This document shows, in pieces, positions 28,505-37,695 of a stretch of DNA of 64,000 nt. The DNA is from Actinobacillus vicugnae. GTDB lineage: Bacteria; Pseudomonadota; Gammaproteobacteria; Enterobacterales; Pasteurellaceae. The stretch lies in NCBI RefSeq assembly GCF_901687125.1, contig NZ_CABFJY010000044.1:118003-182002 (forward strand), read 5' to 3'. The notes beneath the pieces are model-generated. The model saw nothing but the letters and a program-made list of their open reading frames with translations. It was not told the DNA's origin and did not search any database. The position numbers were made by a program, and so were the translations under genes. The first letter of the stretch is position 1, and each line of letters starts with the position of its first letter.

Positions 28505-29581
28505 CTAAGCACGCTTATTACGGCGTTGTTCAACAGCTTCTGCTAATGCAAATAATGCTTTTTCGCTATCTTCCCAACCGATACAAGCATCTGTTACGCT
28601 TTGACCATAAACTAAATTAGCTAAATTGCCATCACCAAGCTCTTGACGACCTTCAACTAAATGACTTTCAATCATCACACCTGAAATAAAGTTCGAGCCA
28701 CTCGCAATTTGCTGGCATACATCTGCACAAACATCCATTTGACGTTTAAATTGCTTTTGGCTATTTGCATGGCTGAAATCAATCATCACGTGTGGACGAC
28801 GCCCTGATTTCTCAATATCTGCACAAACTTTTGCGACAGATGCAGCATCATAGTTAGTTCCATTATCGCCACCGCGTAAAATAATATGGCAATCTGGATT
28901 ACCCGCTGTCGAAACAATGGCCGAATGGCCAAATTTGGTTACAGATAAGAAGTGATGTGGTGCTTCTGCCGAAGCAATTGCATCTAACGCAATTTTTACC
29001 CCACCATTGGTCGCATTCTTAAAACCAACTGCACAAGATAACCCTGACGCTAATTCACGGTGTACCTGTGATTCGGTAGTACGAGCGCCAATTGCTCCCC
29101 AGCTCATAAAGTCAGCCATGTATTGTGGCGTGATCATATCTAAAAATTCACCTGCTGCTGGCACAGTTAAATCATTTATATCAGATAATACTTTACGAGC
29201 AATGCGTAAACCGTCATTTAATGCATAAGTTTCATTTAGATATGGGTCGTTGATTAAACCTTTCCAACCTACTGTGGTACGAGGTTTCTCAAAATACACT
29301 CGCATCACGACTTCAAGATTTTGATTAATTTTGGAATTGGCACGAAGCACTTTGATACGTTCTGCATATTCTAATGCTGCTTTAGGATCGTGAATTGAAC
29401 ACGGACCAATTACGACTAATAAACGGTCATCAGCACCATGAATAATGCGATGAATCGCTTGGCGTGCTTTTTCTACTGTTTCTGCTGCCACTTCGCTGGC
29501 AGGAAAACACTCTAAAAGTGCAACTGGCGGTAAAAGTTCTTCAATCTTAGTAATTCGTAAATCATCATTTTTATAAGACAT
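28505..29581 (-). CDS. aroG: DAHP synthase, AroG type
   Basis: First enzyme of the shikimate pathway, joining PEP and erythrose 4-phosphate. The sequence follows E. coli AroG nearly block by block: YKNDDLRITKIEELLPPVAL, LVVIGPCSIHDP, RVYFEKPRTTVGWKGLINDP, GARTTESQVHRELASGLS and CHIILRGG. 358 aa (E. coli 350). The paralogue type (Phe-sensitive by similarity) is inferred. A near-consensus TrpR operator about 90-105 bp upstream suggests tryptophan repression, which in E. coli acts on aroH instead. Confidence 0.95.
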   Translation of the reverse strand: MSYKNDDLRITKIEELLPPVALLECFPASEVAAETVEKARQAIHRIIHGADDRLLVVIGPCSIHDPKAALEYAERIKVLRANSKINQNLEVVMRVYFEKPRTTVGWKGLINDPYLNETYALNDGLRIARKVLSDINDLTVPAAGEFLDMITPQYMADFMSWGAIGARTTESQVHRELASGLSCAVGFKNATNGGVKIALDAIASAEAPHHFLSVTKFGHSAIVSTAGNPDCHIILRGGDNGTNYDAASVAKVCADIEKSGRRPHVMIDFSHANSQKQFKRQMDVCADVCQQIASGSNFISGVMIESHLVEGRQELGDGNLANLVYGQSVTDACIGWEDSEKALFALAEAVEQRRNKRA

Positions 29582-29668
29582 TGTGTGCTCTCTTATCGTT
29601 TTAAAAAGTTATTAGGGTGTGAATGAAAATACGTTAATGGAATTATGCCCTAATGTCAAACGATTTTT

Positions 29669-29686
29669 GAACTATTTTACTAGTAC
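29669..29686. promoter_or_regulatory. TrpR operator upstream of aroG
   Basis: GAACTATTTTACTAGTAC fits the TrpR consensus GNACTAGTTNACTAGTNC in 14 of the 15 specified positions (one T for G). It lies 88-105 bp upstream of the aroG start codon and 17 bp beyond the end of the metallopeptidase gene. The match is seen directly; repression of aroG is inferred. Confidence 0.65.
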
Positions 29687-29702
29687 AAAATCATTATCTA
29701 TT

Positions 29703-30557
29703 TTAACGGTACGAAAAAGTGTTACACACCGATGGATTACCTGATTGTAACCCTTTACGGAACCACGCTAAACGTTCAGCGGATGAACCATGCGTAAAGC
29801 TATCTGGAACAACGTAGCCTTGCGCTTGTTTTTGTAAACGATCATCACCTACCGCTTGCGATGCAACAAATGCTTCTTCAACATCACCTGCATCCAATCT
29901 ACCTGATTTCTGAATTTGATAGCCCCATACGCCTGCAAAACAGTCTGCTTGTAATTCCACATTAACTGAAATTTTATTCGCTTCTACTTGATTACGAGCG
30001 TTACGTTGTGCCTTTTGCGTTTGCTCACTGATGCCTAATAAATTCTGTACATGATGCCCAATTTCGTGTGCAATCACATAAGAAAAAGCAAAATCACCCG
30101 AAGCTTTTAATTGTGACCTCATATCATCATAAAACGATAAATCAATATAAACTTTTTGGTCTGCTGGACAGTAAAACGGTCCCATTGCTGATTGCCCTGT
30201 GCCACAAGCTGTGGGTGTAACACCACGGTAGAGAACTAAAGTGGGTTTACGATACGTTAAGCCATTTTGTTTAAAATAATTTCCCCAAATGGTCTCAGTT
30301 GTTTTTAAAACCTTAGCTGAAAGTTCTGCTAATTGATCTTCTTCAGTAGTAGTCAGTTTACTACCTGCTTGTTGCTGATAAGTACCATTATCGCTATAGC
30401 CCATAATGCCCGTTAAATCCACGCCATAATAAGCGCCAATTAAAACTATTATCAGCCCTAAAATACCGCCTTTCTTACCTCCTGAACGTCTTGTACCTGA
30501 AGCTTTTCCGCGGCGATCTTCTACGTTAGTGCTTCTTTCAATATCATCTAAACGCAT
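29703..30557 (-). CDS. Neutral zinc metallopeptidase (YpfJ family)
   Basis: Membrane-anchored protein of the YpfJ/zinc metallopeptidase family (PF04228). One N-terminal transmembrane segment (about residues 31-46, ILGLIIVLIGAYYG) follows a basic, Gly/Arg-rich cytoplasmic tail. The catalytic zinc motif HEIGH is at residues 164-168 in VIAHEIGHHVQNLL, and ELQADCFAGVWG supplies the third ligand region. C-terminal SFTHGSSAERLAWFRKG is conserved. 284 aa. The ATG at 30557 has GAGGAAAG at the right distance; a possible start at 30650 would extend 31 residues without ribosome site. Its physiological substrate is not known. Confidence 0.87.
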   Translation of the reverse strand: MRLDDIERSTNVEDRRGKASGTRRSGGKKGGILGLIIVLIGAYYGVDLTGIMGYSDNGTYQQQAGSKLTTTEEDQLAELSAKVLKTTETIWGNYFKQNGLTYRKPTLVLYRGVTPTACGTGQSAMGPFYCPADQKVYIDLSFYDDMRSQLKASGDFAFSYVIAHEIGHHVQNLLGISEQTQKAQRNARNQVEANKISVNVELQADCFAGVWGYQIQKSGRLDAGDVEEAFVASQAVGDDRLQKQAQGYVVPDSFTHGSSAERLAWFRKGLQSGNPSVCNTFSYR

Positions 30558-30656
30558 ATTGCTTTCCTCAAAATAGAAATAATTAAAACCTGTTAATTTT
30601 ATCGGAAGATCAAGATATATCCTACAAGTAATTCTACGTTCTAAATCCAAATAAAT

Positions 30657-30717
30657 AAAAAGCGGTTAAATTCAAATCAAAACTTGCAAAATTCTGTTTG
30701 AATTTAACCGCTTTTTT
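30657..30717 (-). terminator. USS-built terminator after ftsK
   Basis: AAAAGCGGTTAAATTCAAA (30657-30675) pairs with TTTGAATTTAACCGCTTTT (30697-30715), almost 20 bp perfect, with A and T runs outside. Read on the minus strand it closes ftsK before the metallopeptidase gene. Confidence 0.85.
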
Positions 30718-30745
30718 TAATCAGCTTTCGTGACGTTGTCGCTAA

Positions 30746-33655
30746 TTATCTCGCTAAAACCTCACGTTTGCCATTTTTGCCTTGTTCTGAAACAATGCCT
30801 TGTGCTTCCATTTGATCAACAATACGTGCGGCACGGTTGAAGCCTAATGAAAAACGACGTTGAATACCACTAATAGAGGCAACACCACTTTCTACCACAA
30901 ATTCAACGATTTCATCAAACAGTGGGTCTAGATCCGAACTTGCTACTCGTTCAGGACTTTCCGTTTCTTCAAGAGAAGCAACAATACTTTCTAAATATTG
31001 TGGTTTGCCCCTTGCACGCCAGTTATCCGCAACACGTTGTACATCTTCATCACTCATAAATGCACCATGAATACGAATAATATCTGGGCTACCCGCACCT
31101 GAATATAGCATATCGCCTCGCCCTAACAATGCTTCAGCACCACCACTATCTAAAATAGTGCGAGAATCAATTTGACTTGCTACGGTAAACGCAATACGAC
31201 TTGGAATATTCGCTTTAATCACCCCTGTGATAACATCGGTGGATGGGCGTTGCGTTGCAAGAATTAAGTGAATACCAACCGCTCGAGCTTTCTGCGCAAT
31301 ACGCATAATATATTCTTCAACTTCTTTGCCTGCCGACATCATTAAGTCTGCAAATTCATCGACAACCAATACAATGTAGCTTAATTTCTCTAGTGGAGGA
31401 GGAAGCTGATCCATCGTATCACCTGGTCGCCAAGTTGGGTCAGGAATCGGATAGTCCATTGCTATAGCTTGATCAATTTTATCGTTATAGCCTTCAATAT
31501 TACGAACATTCAAATGGCTAACTAATAAATAACGACGTTCCATTTCTTCGACTGCCCAGCGTAAAGCATTAGCTGCTTTTTTCATATCAGTAACAACAGG
31601 CGTTAATAGATGAGGAATATCATTATAGATTGATAGCTCCACCACTTTCGGGTCGATCATAATAAAGCGAACTTGCTCAGGTGAAAGCTTAAATAATAGG
31701 CTTAAGATCATGGTATTCACCCCAACCGATTTACCGCCACCTGTTTGACCTGCCACTAATAAATGTGGCATTTTCGCCATATCAACGACAATCGGCTCAC
31801 CACTAATATCTTTACCCAATGCCATTGGTAAAATAGCGTTGCTATTTCGGAATGCTTCACTATCTAGCACATCGCGCAACCAAACCGTTTCACGTTTATT
31901 ATTTGGCGTTTCAATCCCCATATAAGGTTTGCCTGGTACCACATCTGTGATACGAATCGCTTTAAACATTAGTTCACGCGCTAGATCACTCGCTAATCCA
32001 ACTACTTTAGCGGCTTTAATCCCCGCCGCTGGTTTAATTTCATAACGCGTTACCACTGGGCCAACCAATACATCTTCCACGGTAGCTTTCACCCCATAAT
32101 TTGCCAAGGCATTTTCTAAGCGATGAGAAGTTTCAACAATCTCACTCTCAGTGATTTGCTGAGTTTGACGAGGTGCTGGATCAAGCAAATCAATGGTTGG
32201 TAATGGCGTGGTCGGCTTTTCTAATTTATGGCTACGCTGTAATAACGGATGAATTAACGTATCACCATATCCTTTTGGATAATTAGGTGTTGCGCTGGTA
32301 TTTTCCTTTTGCGGCGCTAGTTTCACCTCAGGCGTCACTTCAATTTCTGGTTTGCTATTTACAATTTGCTCAAACGTCTGTTCTAAGCCTCGCTCCTTAG
32401 CACGTTGTTCCATTTGCGCTAAACGAGCTTGCTCTGCTTGTTCAAATTCTTTGGCTAACTGTGCTTCGTAGTCCTCTTGCTCATCCTCAACCACAGGCTG
32501 AAGGCGAACCACAGGTTTAGCTTCTTGTACAAACGCTGGTAGCGGTGGATTCGCATCTTGATATTCAAGCGTTACATCTGCTGTTTCATTATCATCCGCA
32601 ATTTCAAACTCATCTTGCTGCGCTAATGCCTGTTGAAATTCATCCGTTTCATTAATGGTGTCCACGAGTACAGTAGCCATAGACGGATTTAAACGAATTT
32701 TAGGCAATTCAATTGCCGTTGGTTGTTCAAAAATTTCTGATGTAGGCACAGCAGGGGTCTCTGTATTTTCGACCCCCTGAATATTAATTTTAGGTAACGC
32801 TAATTCGCTTTCCACATTAAACATTGCTTGTTCAGCTACTTCTGTTTCTGATGTGGTTTCGATATTTTCACGAATTTCAACCGCTTCAAAATTCGATCTT
32901 AAGCCACTAATTTTCGGACGACTAAACGCAGAAATATCCGTAAATTGCGAGCTTTCTTCTTGTTGCAATGTTGCTTGTTGAACCTCCGTTTCAGTAGAGT
33001 TTGATTCAGTTTCAAGCGGTCGAATTTCTGCTGAATTTTGCAGATTTTGTTCATCTATTACTGTACTCTCTTTATGTTGGTCCTTAGCGACAATCCAATC
33101 ATAAAATTGAGCAAATAGCAGCAACAACGATTGACCAGAACAAAAATAAAAACCGATTGCAGTAAAAGTCATCGCAACCAACAGCGCACCAAATTGCCCT
33201 AGCGTACTTGCTAACAATGATTGGAACATACCGCCAATAAAACCGCCCGCCAAATAATAGGCACTATTCGATAACACCACACTTGCAAGCCCAGCTAAAC
33301 CAATTAGCAATAAAACGAAGCTACTAAAACGTAAACAAAAATGTTTCCATGTCCACTCATTCGCCAAGCGAAAAATCAATGAATAAACTGATACGCCACA
33401 TAAAGTAAATGGCACAATAAAAGCAACTTTCCCTAAAAAAGCATAGAGAAGATCCATTGTCCAAGCACCAAAATGCCCAGTTTTATTTAACACTTTTTGT
33501 TCCACCACACTGCTTGCAGTACTCCAAGTGTTATCTAACGGGCTATAGCTTGCCCATGCCACGATCAAATAAAAGCCAAATAAGCCCACTAAAATAAGGG
33601 CGAGATTAATTATATTTTCTTTGCCTTTTAATCGTGGTTTAAATCGTTCGATCAC
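30746..33655 (-). CDS. ftsK: DNA translocase FtsK
   Basis: Septum-located DNA pump that clears the chromosome terminus and activates XerCD recombination at dif. The N-terminal 200 residues hold about four membrane helices, then comes an acidic Glu/Gln-rich linker (about 205-480), then the RecA-like motor with Walker A GQTGGGKS at 636-643 and VLVVDEFADLMMSAGKEVE as Walker B. The C-terminal gamma winged helix (about 905-969, SISGIQRRFSLGFNRAARIV) reads KOPS. The 969 aa are much shorter than E. coli (1329) because the linker is shorter, as in other Pasteurellaceae. It starts 9 bp after lrp on the same strand. Confidence 0.96.
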   Translation of the reverse strand: MIERFKPRLKGKENIINLALILVGLFGFYLIVAWASYSPLDNTWSTASSVVEQKVLNKTGHFGAWTMDLLYAFLGKVAFIVPFTLCGVSVYSLIFRLANEWTWKHFCLRFSSFVLLLIGLAGLASVVLSNSAYYLAGGFIGGMFQSLLASTLGQFGALLVAMTFTAIGFYFCSGQSLLLLFAQFYDWIVAKDQHKESTVIDEQNLQNSAEIRPLETESNSTETEVQQATLQQEESSQFTDISAFSRPKISGLRSNFEAVEIRENIETTSETEVAEQAMFNVESELALPKINIQGVENTETPAVPTSEIFEQPTAIELPKIRLNPSMATVLVDTINETDEFQQALAQQDEFEIADDNETADVTLEYQDANPPLPAFVQEAKPVVRLQPVVEDEQEDYEAQLAKEFEQAEQARLAQMEQRAKERGLEQTFEQIVNSKPEIEVTPEVKLAPQKENTSATPNYPKGYGDTLIHPLLQRSHKLEKPTTPLPTIDLLDPAPRQTQQITESEIVETSHRLENALANYGVKATVEDVLVGPVVTRYEIKPAAGIKAAKVVGLASDLARELMFKAIRITDVVPGKPYMGIETPNNKRETVWLRDVLDSEAFRNSNAILPMALGKDISGEPIVVDMAKMPHLLVAGQTGGGKSVGVNTMILSLLFKLSPEQVRFIMIDPKVVELSIYNDIPHLLTPVVTDMKKAANALRWAVEEMERRYLLVSHLNVRNIEGYNDKIDQAIAMDYPIPDPTWRPGDTMDQLPPPLEKLSYIVLVVDEFADLMMSAGKEVEEYIMRIAQKARAVGIHLILATQRPSTDVITGVIKANIPSRIAFTVASQIDSRTILDSGGAEALLGRGDMLYSGAGSPDIIRIHGAFMSDEDVQRVADNWRARGKPQYLESIVASLEETESPERVASSDLDPLFDEIVEFVVESGVASISGIQRRFSLGFNRAARIVDQMEAQGIVSEQGKNGKREVLAR

Positions 33656-33664
33656 AGTTACTCC

Positions 33665-34147
33665 TTATTTTAATAAGAGATAGTTAGTTTGTTTTACTTC
33701 TTCCATTACTACATAGGTACGAGTGTCATTCACACCAGGTAAACGGAGTAAGGTTGTGCCTAATAATTTACGATACGCTGCCATATCTGCCACACGGGTT
33801 TTCAGTAAATAGTCAAAATCACCTGAAACTAAATGGCATTCTTGAATTTCATCAAGCTGTTGCACTGCACGGTTAAACTCTTCAAACACGTCTGGTTTAC
33901 CGCGCACTAAAGTGATTTCTACAATCACTAATAATGGAGCTTCGAGTAACTCTGGATTGAGCAAAGCGCGATAGCCCATAATTACATTTTGTTTTTCTAA
34001 TCGTTTTACACGTTCTAAACATGGTGTTGGCGATAAACCTACACGTTTGGATAATTCGATATTTGAGATTTTACCGTTACGTTGTAGCTCGTTTAGGATT
34101 TTTAAGTCAATTGCATCTAATGCTTTAGGCAGTTTTTTATGTTCCAT
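33665..34147 (-). CDS. lrp: Leucine-responsive regulatory protein Lrp
   Basis: Global regulator of the feast/famine family. N-terminal helix-turn-helix (IDLKILNELQRNGKISNIEL with SKRVGLSPTPCLERVKRLE) and C-terminal RAM ligand-binding domain (HLVSGDFDYLLKTRVADMAA, LPGVNDTRTYVVMEEVKQT). 160 aa (E. coli 164). Only 9 bp separates it from ftsK, and lrp-ftsK is the conserved E. coli order. A USS-free leader of about 60 bp contains a hairpin (34192-34214). Confidence 0.95.
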   Translation of the reverse strand: MEHKKLPKALDAIDLKILNELQRNGKISNIELSKRVGLSPTPCLERVKRLEKQNVIMGYRALLNPELLEAPLLVIVEITLVRGKPDVFEEFNRAVQQLDEIQECHLVSGDFDYLLKTRVADMAAYRKLLGTTLLRLPGVNDTRTYVVMEEVKQTNYLLLK

Positions 34148-34191
34148 TTTTTACCCTTTATAGTTTTTTGTGCTAGCGACTAATTGTACAG

Positions 34192-34214
34192 GGTTTAGAC
34201 CTCTTGGTCTAACC
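34192..34214 (-). promoter_or_regulatory. Hairpin in the lrp leader
   Basis: GGTTTAGACC (34192-34201) pairs with GGTCTAACC (34206-34214) apart from one bulged base, 45 bp upstream of the lrp start. No T run follows on the minus strand, so it is a leader structure or operator rather than a terminator. Confidence 0.35.
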
Positions 34215-34225
34215 TAGTTTGCAAA

Positions 34226-34268
34226 AAATAAGGAAAATTTAACCGCTTGTTTACGGTAAATTTTCCTC
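34226..34268 (-). terminator. Terminator after rnd
   Basis: AGGAAAATTTA (34231-34241) and TAAATTTTCCT (34257-34267) are perfect 11-bp arms with a USS core (ACCGCTTG) in the loop side. On the minus strand TATTTTTTG follows. Confidence 0.8.
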
Positions 34269-34289
34269 TTTTCGATATTATTGTAAGAT

Positions 34290-35405
34290 TTATAAAACAG
34301 CGAATAACTGTTGCCCAAATTCTGCACGCCAACCTTTTAATAATTCTGGCAATTTTGCGGGATCTCGTCCATGAATAGACCAGCTAAATAATTGATTCAA
34401 TTGCCGCTTACTCGCTAATAATTCAGGCGCAAGATCAAGCGGGCGAATTTCCGCTAATTTTTGCTGCAATAACTTTAAGCTATGTTTATAACCAGGTTCA
34501 TCAACTAATCGAGAAATCGGGGCTGGATAATCCTCTACCGCCATATTCTTGCCCTGTTCTACTAACAATAACAATTTTTTGCCATGAATACGAACTTCAT
34601 TTGGATGCATAAATTCCAATAATTGAGAAGTATGTTTTGGCTGAATTTTAGCAATCTCTAATAAACTTTGCTCTTTTACCACAAAATTCAGCGCTAAATC
34701 GCGTTTTTCTGCTTCTTCTTGACGCCATTTAGCCACAACTTGTAACACTGCCAATTCTGCAGGAGTTAAACGCCACGCATTTGAGATCTCTTTATACGCT
34801 TTCGCACTATTTGGCAATTTTTGGCGTTTTTCCAAAAGTGCTAAACATTCTTCTGCTACTGCATTTTGCCAACGCGTCCCATCAAGATCCACCACTAAAC
34901 GCTGATAAATCGGCAATAAATACCACACATCTGCGGCGGCGTACTGCAACTGCTCTTCCGTTAATGGCCGAGCCAGCCAATCGGTGCGAGAAGCACCTTT
35001 ATCTAATTCAATTTGCAAATAATGTGCCACCAACTTGGCAAAGCCCATTGCCCCCCCCACACCCGCAAAACCCGACATAATTTGTGTATCCGCAAGCGGT
35101 GTAGGTAATTGTTTAAAGCGATGTTGAAACACTTCTAGATCCTCACTACAAGCATGTAACACCTTAACCACCTGCTGATTAGCTAATAAATCAATAAAAG
35201 CAGAAAAATCATCAATTGTAGTTGGATCTATAAGGCTAACTTGTTCGCCATCAAAGAGCTGAATCAGACCAACCTTAGGATAATAAGTACGGGTACGAAT
35301 AAATTCTGTATCTAAGGCAACCGCTGATTTTTGACCTGCTTTTTGGCAAACATCGGCTAATTTTTGATTGGTATCAACCCAAATATAGTGAATTGTCTGA
35401 TTCAT
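34290..35405 (-). CDS. rnd: Ribonuclease D
   Basis: 3'-5' exoribonuclease for tRNA 3'-end trimming. DEDD motifs: VALDTEFIRTRTYYPK (Exo I), LLANQQVVKVLHACSEDLEV (Exo II) and LQYAAADVWYLLPIYQRL (Exo III). A C-terminal HRDC domain follows (about residues 205-290). 371 aa (E. coli 375). The ATG at 35405 starts MNQTIHYIWVDTN; a TTG at 35435 is possible but adds an unconserved lysine-rich tail. It is divergent from the mlc-like gene, with a perfect CRP site between them. Confidence 0.94.
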   Translation of the reverse strand: MNQTIHYIWVDTNQKLADVCQKAGQKSAVALDTEFIRTRTYYPKVGLIQLFDGEQVSLIDPTTIDDFSAFIDLLANQQVVKVLHACSEDLEVFQHRFKQLPTPLADTQIMSGFAGVGGAMGFAKLVAHYLQIELDKGASRTDWLARPLTEEQLQYAAADVWYLLPIYQRLVVDLDGTRWQNAVAEECLALLEKRQKLPNSAKAYKEISNAWRLTPAELAVLQVVAKWRQEEAEKRDLALNFVVKEQSLLEIAKIQPKHTSQLLEFMHPNEVRIHGKKLLLLVEQGKNMAVEDYPAPISRLVDEPGYKHSLKLLQQKLAEIRPLDLAPELLASKRQLNQLFSWSIHGRDPAKLPELLKGWRAEFGQQLFAVL

Positions 35406-35451
35406 TTTTATGCTCGTTTTAGTTAATTTCTTCAATAAATAAAATTAATTA

Positions 35452-35467
35452 TGTGAGTTAGTTCACA
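35452..35467. promoter_or_regulatory. Perfect CRP site, rnd / mlc-like gap
   Basis: TGTGAGTTAGTTCACA matches the CRP core TGTGA-N6-TCACA in all ten positions. It lies 47-62 bp from the rnd start and 127-142 bp from the ROK regulator start. In E. coli mlc is CRP-controlled, which favours the regulator as target. Confidence 0.75.
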
Positions 35468-35593
35468 GAATTACAATAAAGTGGTTGTACTTCAAGGTTA
35501 TTGAAGCAAAAATAATTATCTTCTGGAGTGTTTATGTTTATAGATTTTAATAGCTACACTTCTTGGTGAATAGCTCAATTTAAGGATTATACA

Positions 35594-36787
35594 ATGATTT
35601 CTGATAATAAAACTCAACATCTTGGTACAATTTATCGACTAGTAGAACAATTTGAACTGATTTCCCGTACTGATCTTGCAAAACTTTCTGGCTTAGCTCC
35701 AGCCTCAATTACCAACCTCACAAAATCACTCATTGATAATAAATTTATTTTAGAACGCACCGTACAAAATAATACTTCTCGAGGCAGACCCGCGGTAGGT
35801 TTGGCGGTATCTAACTTTTTTTGGCAATTGCTTTGTTTTACCATTTCACCAGACAGTGTAGAAATTTCATTATGCGAATTAAATGGCAAACAAGTGCAAA
35901 CCAAACACTATCCGCTTCTAGCGAATGATTATCCACAACTCGATAACTTCTTACAAACCTGTTTAAACGACTTTTTTTGGCATTCACCAATCGAAACTAA
36001 TAACATTTTAGCCGTTTCAATTAGCACACTGGGGCAAATTAACGCTGAACACAGTAAAATCACTCGCTTAGGTGATAACAACATTAAATGTACTTTTGTT
36101 GATAGCTTAAAAGCACAATTTGACTGCCCTATTCTATTAAATGAACATTTCCAATTATGGTTACTTACTGAATCAACGCTTGGCAGCTTAATCAATAACG
36201 ATAATGTGATTTTTCTACAACTTGATGATGCAATAAATTTAAGCGTTTTACTGCGTGGTAACTTACTCCACCAACAATCTAAAATGAATGTAGATAAAAT
36301 GCTAATGCCTAAGTTCAGCGCATTAAGCGATGTAGCAGCCCCTCAAGATTGCGATGAAATCCAACGTTATCAGCTTAATCATCAAGTGACTTTCCCTGCG
36401 ATTGTCCGCTTAATTGATCACTATTTACCGAATGCTTTTGCACACACTCACGACAAAATTCAGTACTTATGTGAACAAGTTGAACAAGAAAATAAAGCTG
36501 CTCTGCTGATCTTAAATCATATCAGCGATAACTTGGCGTATGTGCTGATGAATTTGATTAATATTTTTTCTACTGAAAAAATTATGTTTAATTCACCACT
36601 GTTACGCATTAAACATATCTTGTTTGAGCAAATTCAACAGAAACTCCAAAAAGAGCTGCTTATCGGCAACCTAAAAATTGATCTAGTCACTAGTCAATTC
36701 GAATGGAATAGCCCATTAATTGCCTGCTCCGCAATAAAACAGGGAATTTATGAGGGAAATTTGATCAAGGACATCATTCAGCTTTAA
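35594..36787 (+). CDS. mlc: ROK-family regulator, Mlc-like, with degenerate zinc motif
   Basis: Predicted sugar-responsive repressor. Residues 10-70 are a winged helix-turn-helix like Mlc/NagC (TDLAKLSGLAPASITNLTKS then SRGRPAVGLAV). The remainder is ROK-like (LAVSISTLGQINAEHSKI, NVIFLQLDDAINLSVLLRGN). The ROK zinc motif CXCGXXGCXE and the EXGH sugar-contact motif that should precede it are missing: that region reads MPKFSALSDVAAPQDCDEIQ. 397 aa (E. coli Mlc 406). Synteny supports Mlc, because in E. coli mlc lies beside ynfK, a BioD paralogue, and a bioD-like gene follows here. The name is by synteny and domain order; ligand binding is doubtful. Confidence 0.7.
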   Translation: MISDNKTQHLGTIYRLVEQFELISRTDLAKLSGLAPASITNLTKSLIDNKFILERTVQNNTSRGRPAVGLAVSNFFWQLLCFTISPDSVEISLCELNGKQVQTKHYPLLANDYPQLDNFLQTCLNDFFWHSPIETNNILAVSISTLGQINAEHSKITRLGDNNIKCTFVDSLKAQFDCPILLNEHFQLWLLTESTLGSLINNDNVIFLQLDDAINLSVLLRGNLLHQQSKMNVDKMLMPKFSALSDVAAPQDCDEIQRYQLNHQVTFPAIVRLIDHYLPNAFAHTHDKIQYLCEQVEQENKAALLILNHISDNLAYVLMNLINIFSTEKIMFNSPLLRIKHILFEQIQQKLQKELLIGNLKIDLVTSQFEWNSPLIACSAIKQGIYEGNLIKDIIQL

Positions 36788-36852
36788 AGTTTCTGTTAAA
36801 GTATCGGCAATTTTGTAACTTTTTTGTTACTTTTACTTAAGAGAAATAAAAT

Positions 36853-37572
36853 ATGCCTTCGTTATTTATTACTGGCACGGATACCAATGTAGGAAAAACT
36901 ATTGTTACCCGTGCTATTTTACAGACTTTAACTGCTAATCAATTTACTGCGATTGGCTATAAACCGATTGCTTGTGGCGGTGATGACTCTCTTCCAACTG
37001 AGCCAAATCAGGCGGATTATGCCAGTGAAGACAATTCTGACGTATTAACGATTTTGGATAGTTGCCCTGCTGGCGTATCTTATCGAGATATTAATAGCTA
37101 TACCTTTATTCACTCCAGTACCCCTGTATTTGCAGCATTGGATGCTGTTCATCATATTCAAGAAGAAAAATTAAACGATGACTTAACTCGCCTACAGCAA
37201 AACTACCCAAATGTTGTGGTTGAGGGTACTTACGGTTGGCTAACCCCAATTAATAAAGATTTAAGCTTTGCAGACTGGGTAAAAAACAATCAAATGCCAG
37301 TGGTGTTAGTGGTTGGGATCAAAGAAGGCTGTGTGAATCATGCCCTATTAACTGCCCAAGCGATTAAACAGAAAGGTGTGAAGTTAGTTGGCTGGATTGC
37401 CAATCGAATTAATCCAGGTTTACGCCATTACGCAGAACTAATCGAATTATTAAGCCAAGAGATTGATGCACCACTACTCGGTCAAATCCCCTATATTGGC
37501 TCACCCAACAAGAAAGATTTAACTGCTTATATTCAAAATCCAGCTCCTCTCTTACAATATTTTAATAAGTAA
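36853..37572 (+). CDS. bioD: Dethiobiotin synthetase (BioD/YnfK-like)
   Basis: ATP-dependent carboxylase forming the ureido ring of dethiobiotin. The P-loop GTDTNVGKT is at residues 7-15 after MPSLFI, and a GYKPIACGGDD block (about 35-45) follows. VVVEGTYGWLTPINKD is the substrate/Mg loop, slightly different from the usual VEGAGG. 239 aa. It lies 65 bp after the mlc-like gene, as ynfK lies next to mlc in E. coli, so it may be the BioD2 paralogue. Other bio genes are not in this window, so whether it is the main BioD cannot be said. Confidence 0.85.
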   Translation: MPSLFITGTDTNVGKTIVTRAILQTLTANQFTAIGYKPIACGGDDSLPTEPNQADYASEDNSDVLTILDSCPAGVSYRDINSYTFIHSSTPVFAALDAVHHIQEEKLNDDLTRLQQNYPNVVVEGTYGWLTPINKDLSFADWVKNNQMPVVLVVGIKEGCVNHALLTAQAIKQKGVKLVGWIANRINPGLRHYAELIELLSQEIDAPLLGQIPYIGSPNKKDLTAYIQNPAPLLQYFNK

Positions 37573-37580
37573 TCTACACA

Positions 37581-37608
37581 CAAGCGGTCAAATTTGACCG
37601 CTTTTTTA
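37581..37608 (+). terminator. Perfect USS palindrome terminator after bioD
   Basis: AAGCGGTCAAATTTGACCGC plus TT (37582-37603) is a perfect 22-bp palindrome of two fused USS, followed by a T run. Confidence 0.85.
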
Positions 37609-37695
37609 CAAATTAAATAGCCTATCTAATTAAAGCATCTCGACGCTATGGTAAGAATTAAGTAAATTTACCCGCTTGTCACTTACAAAAGGCAT

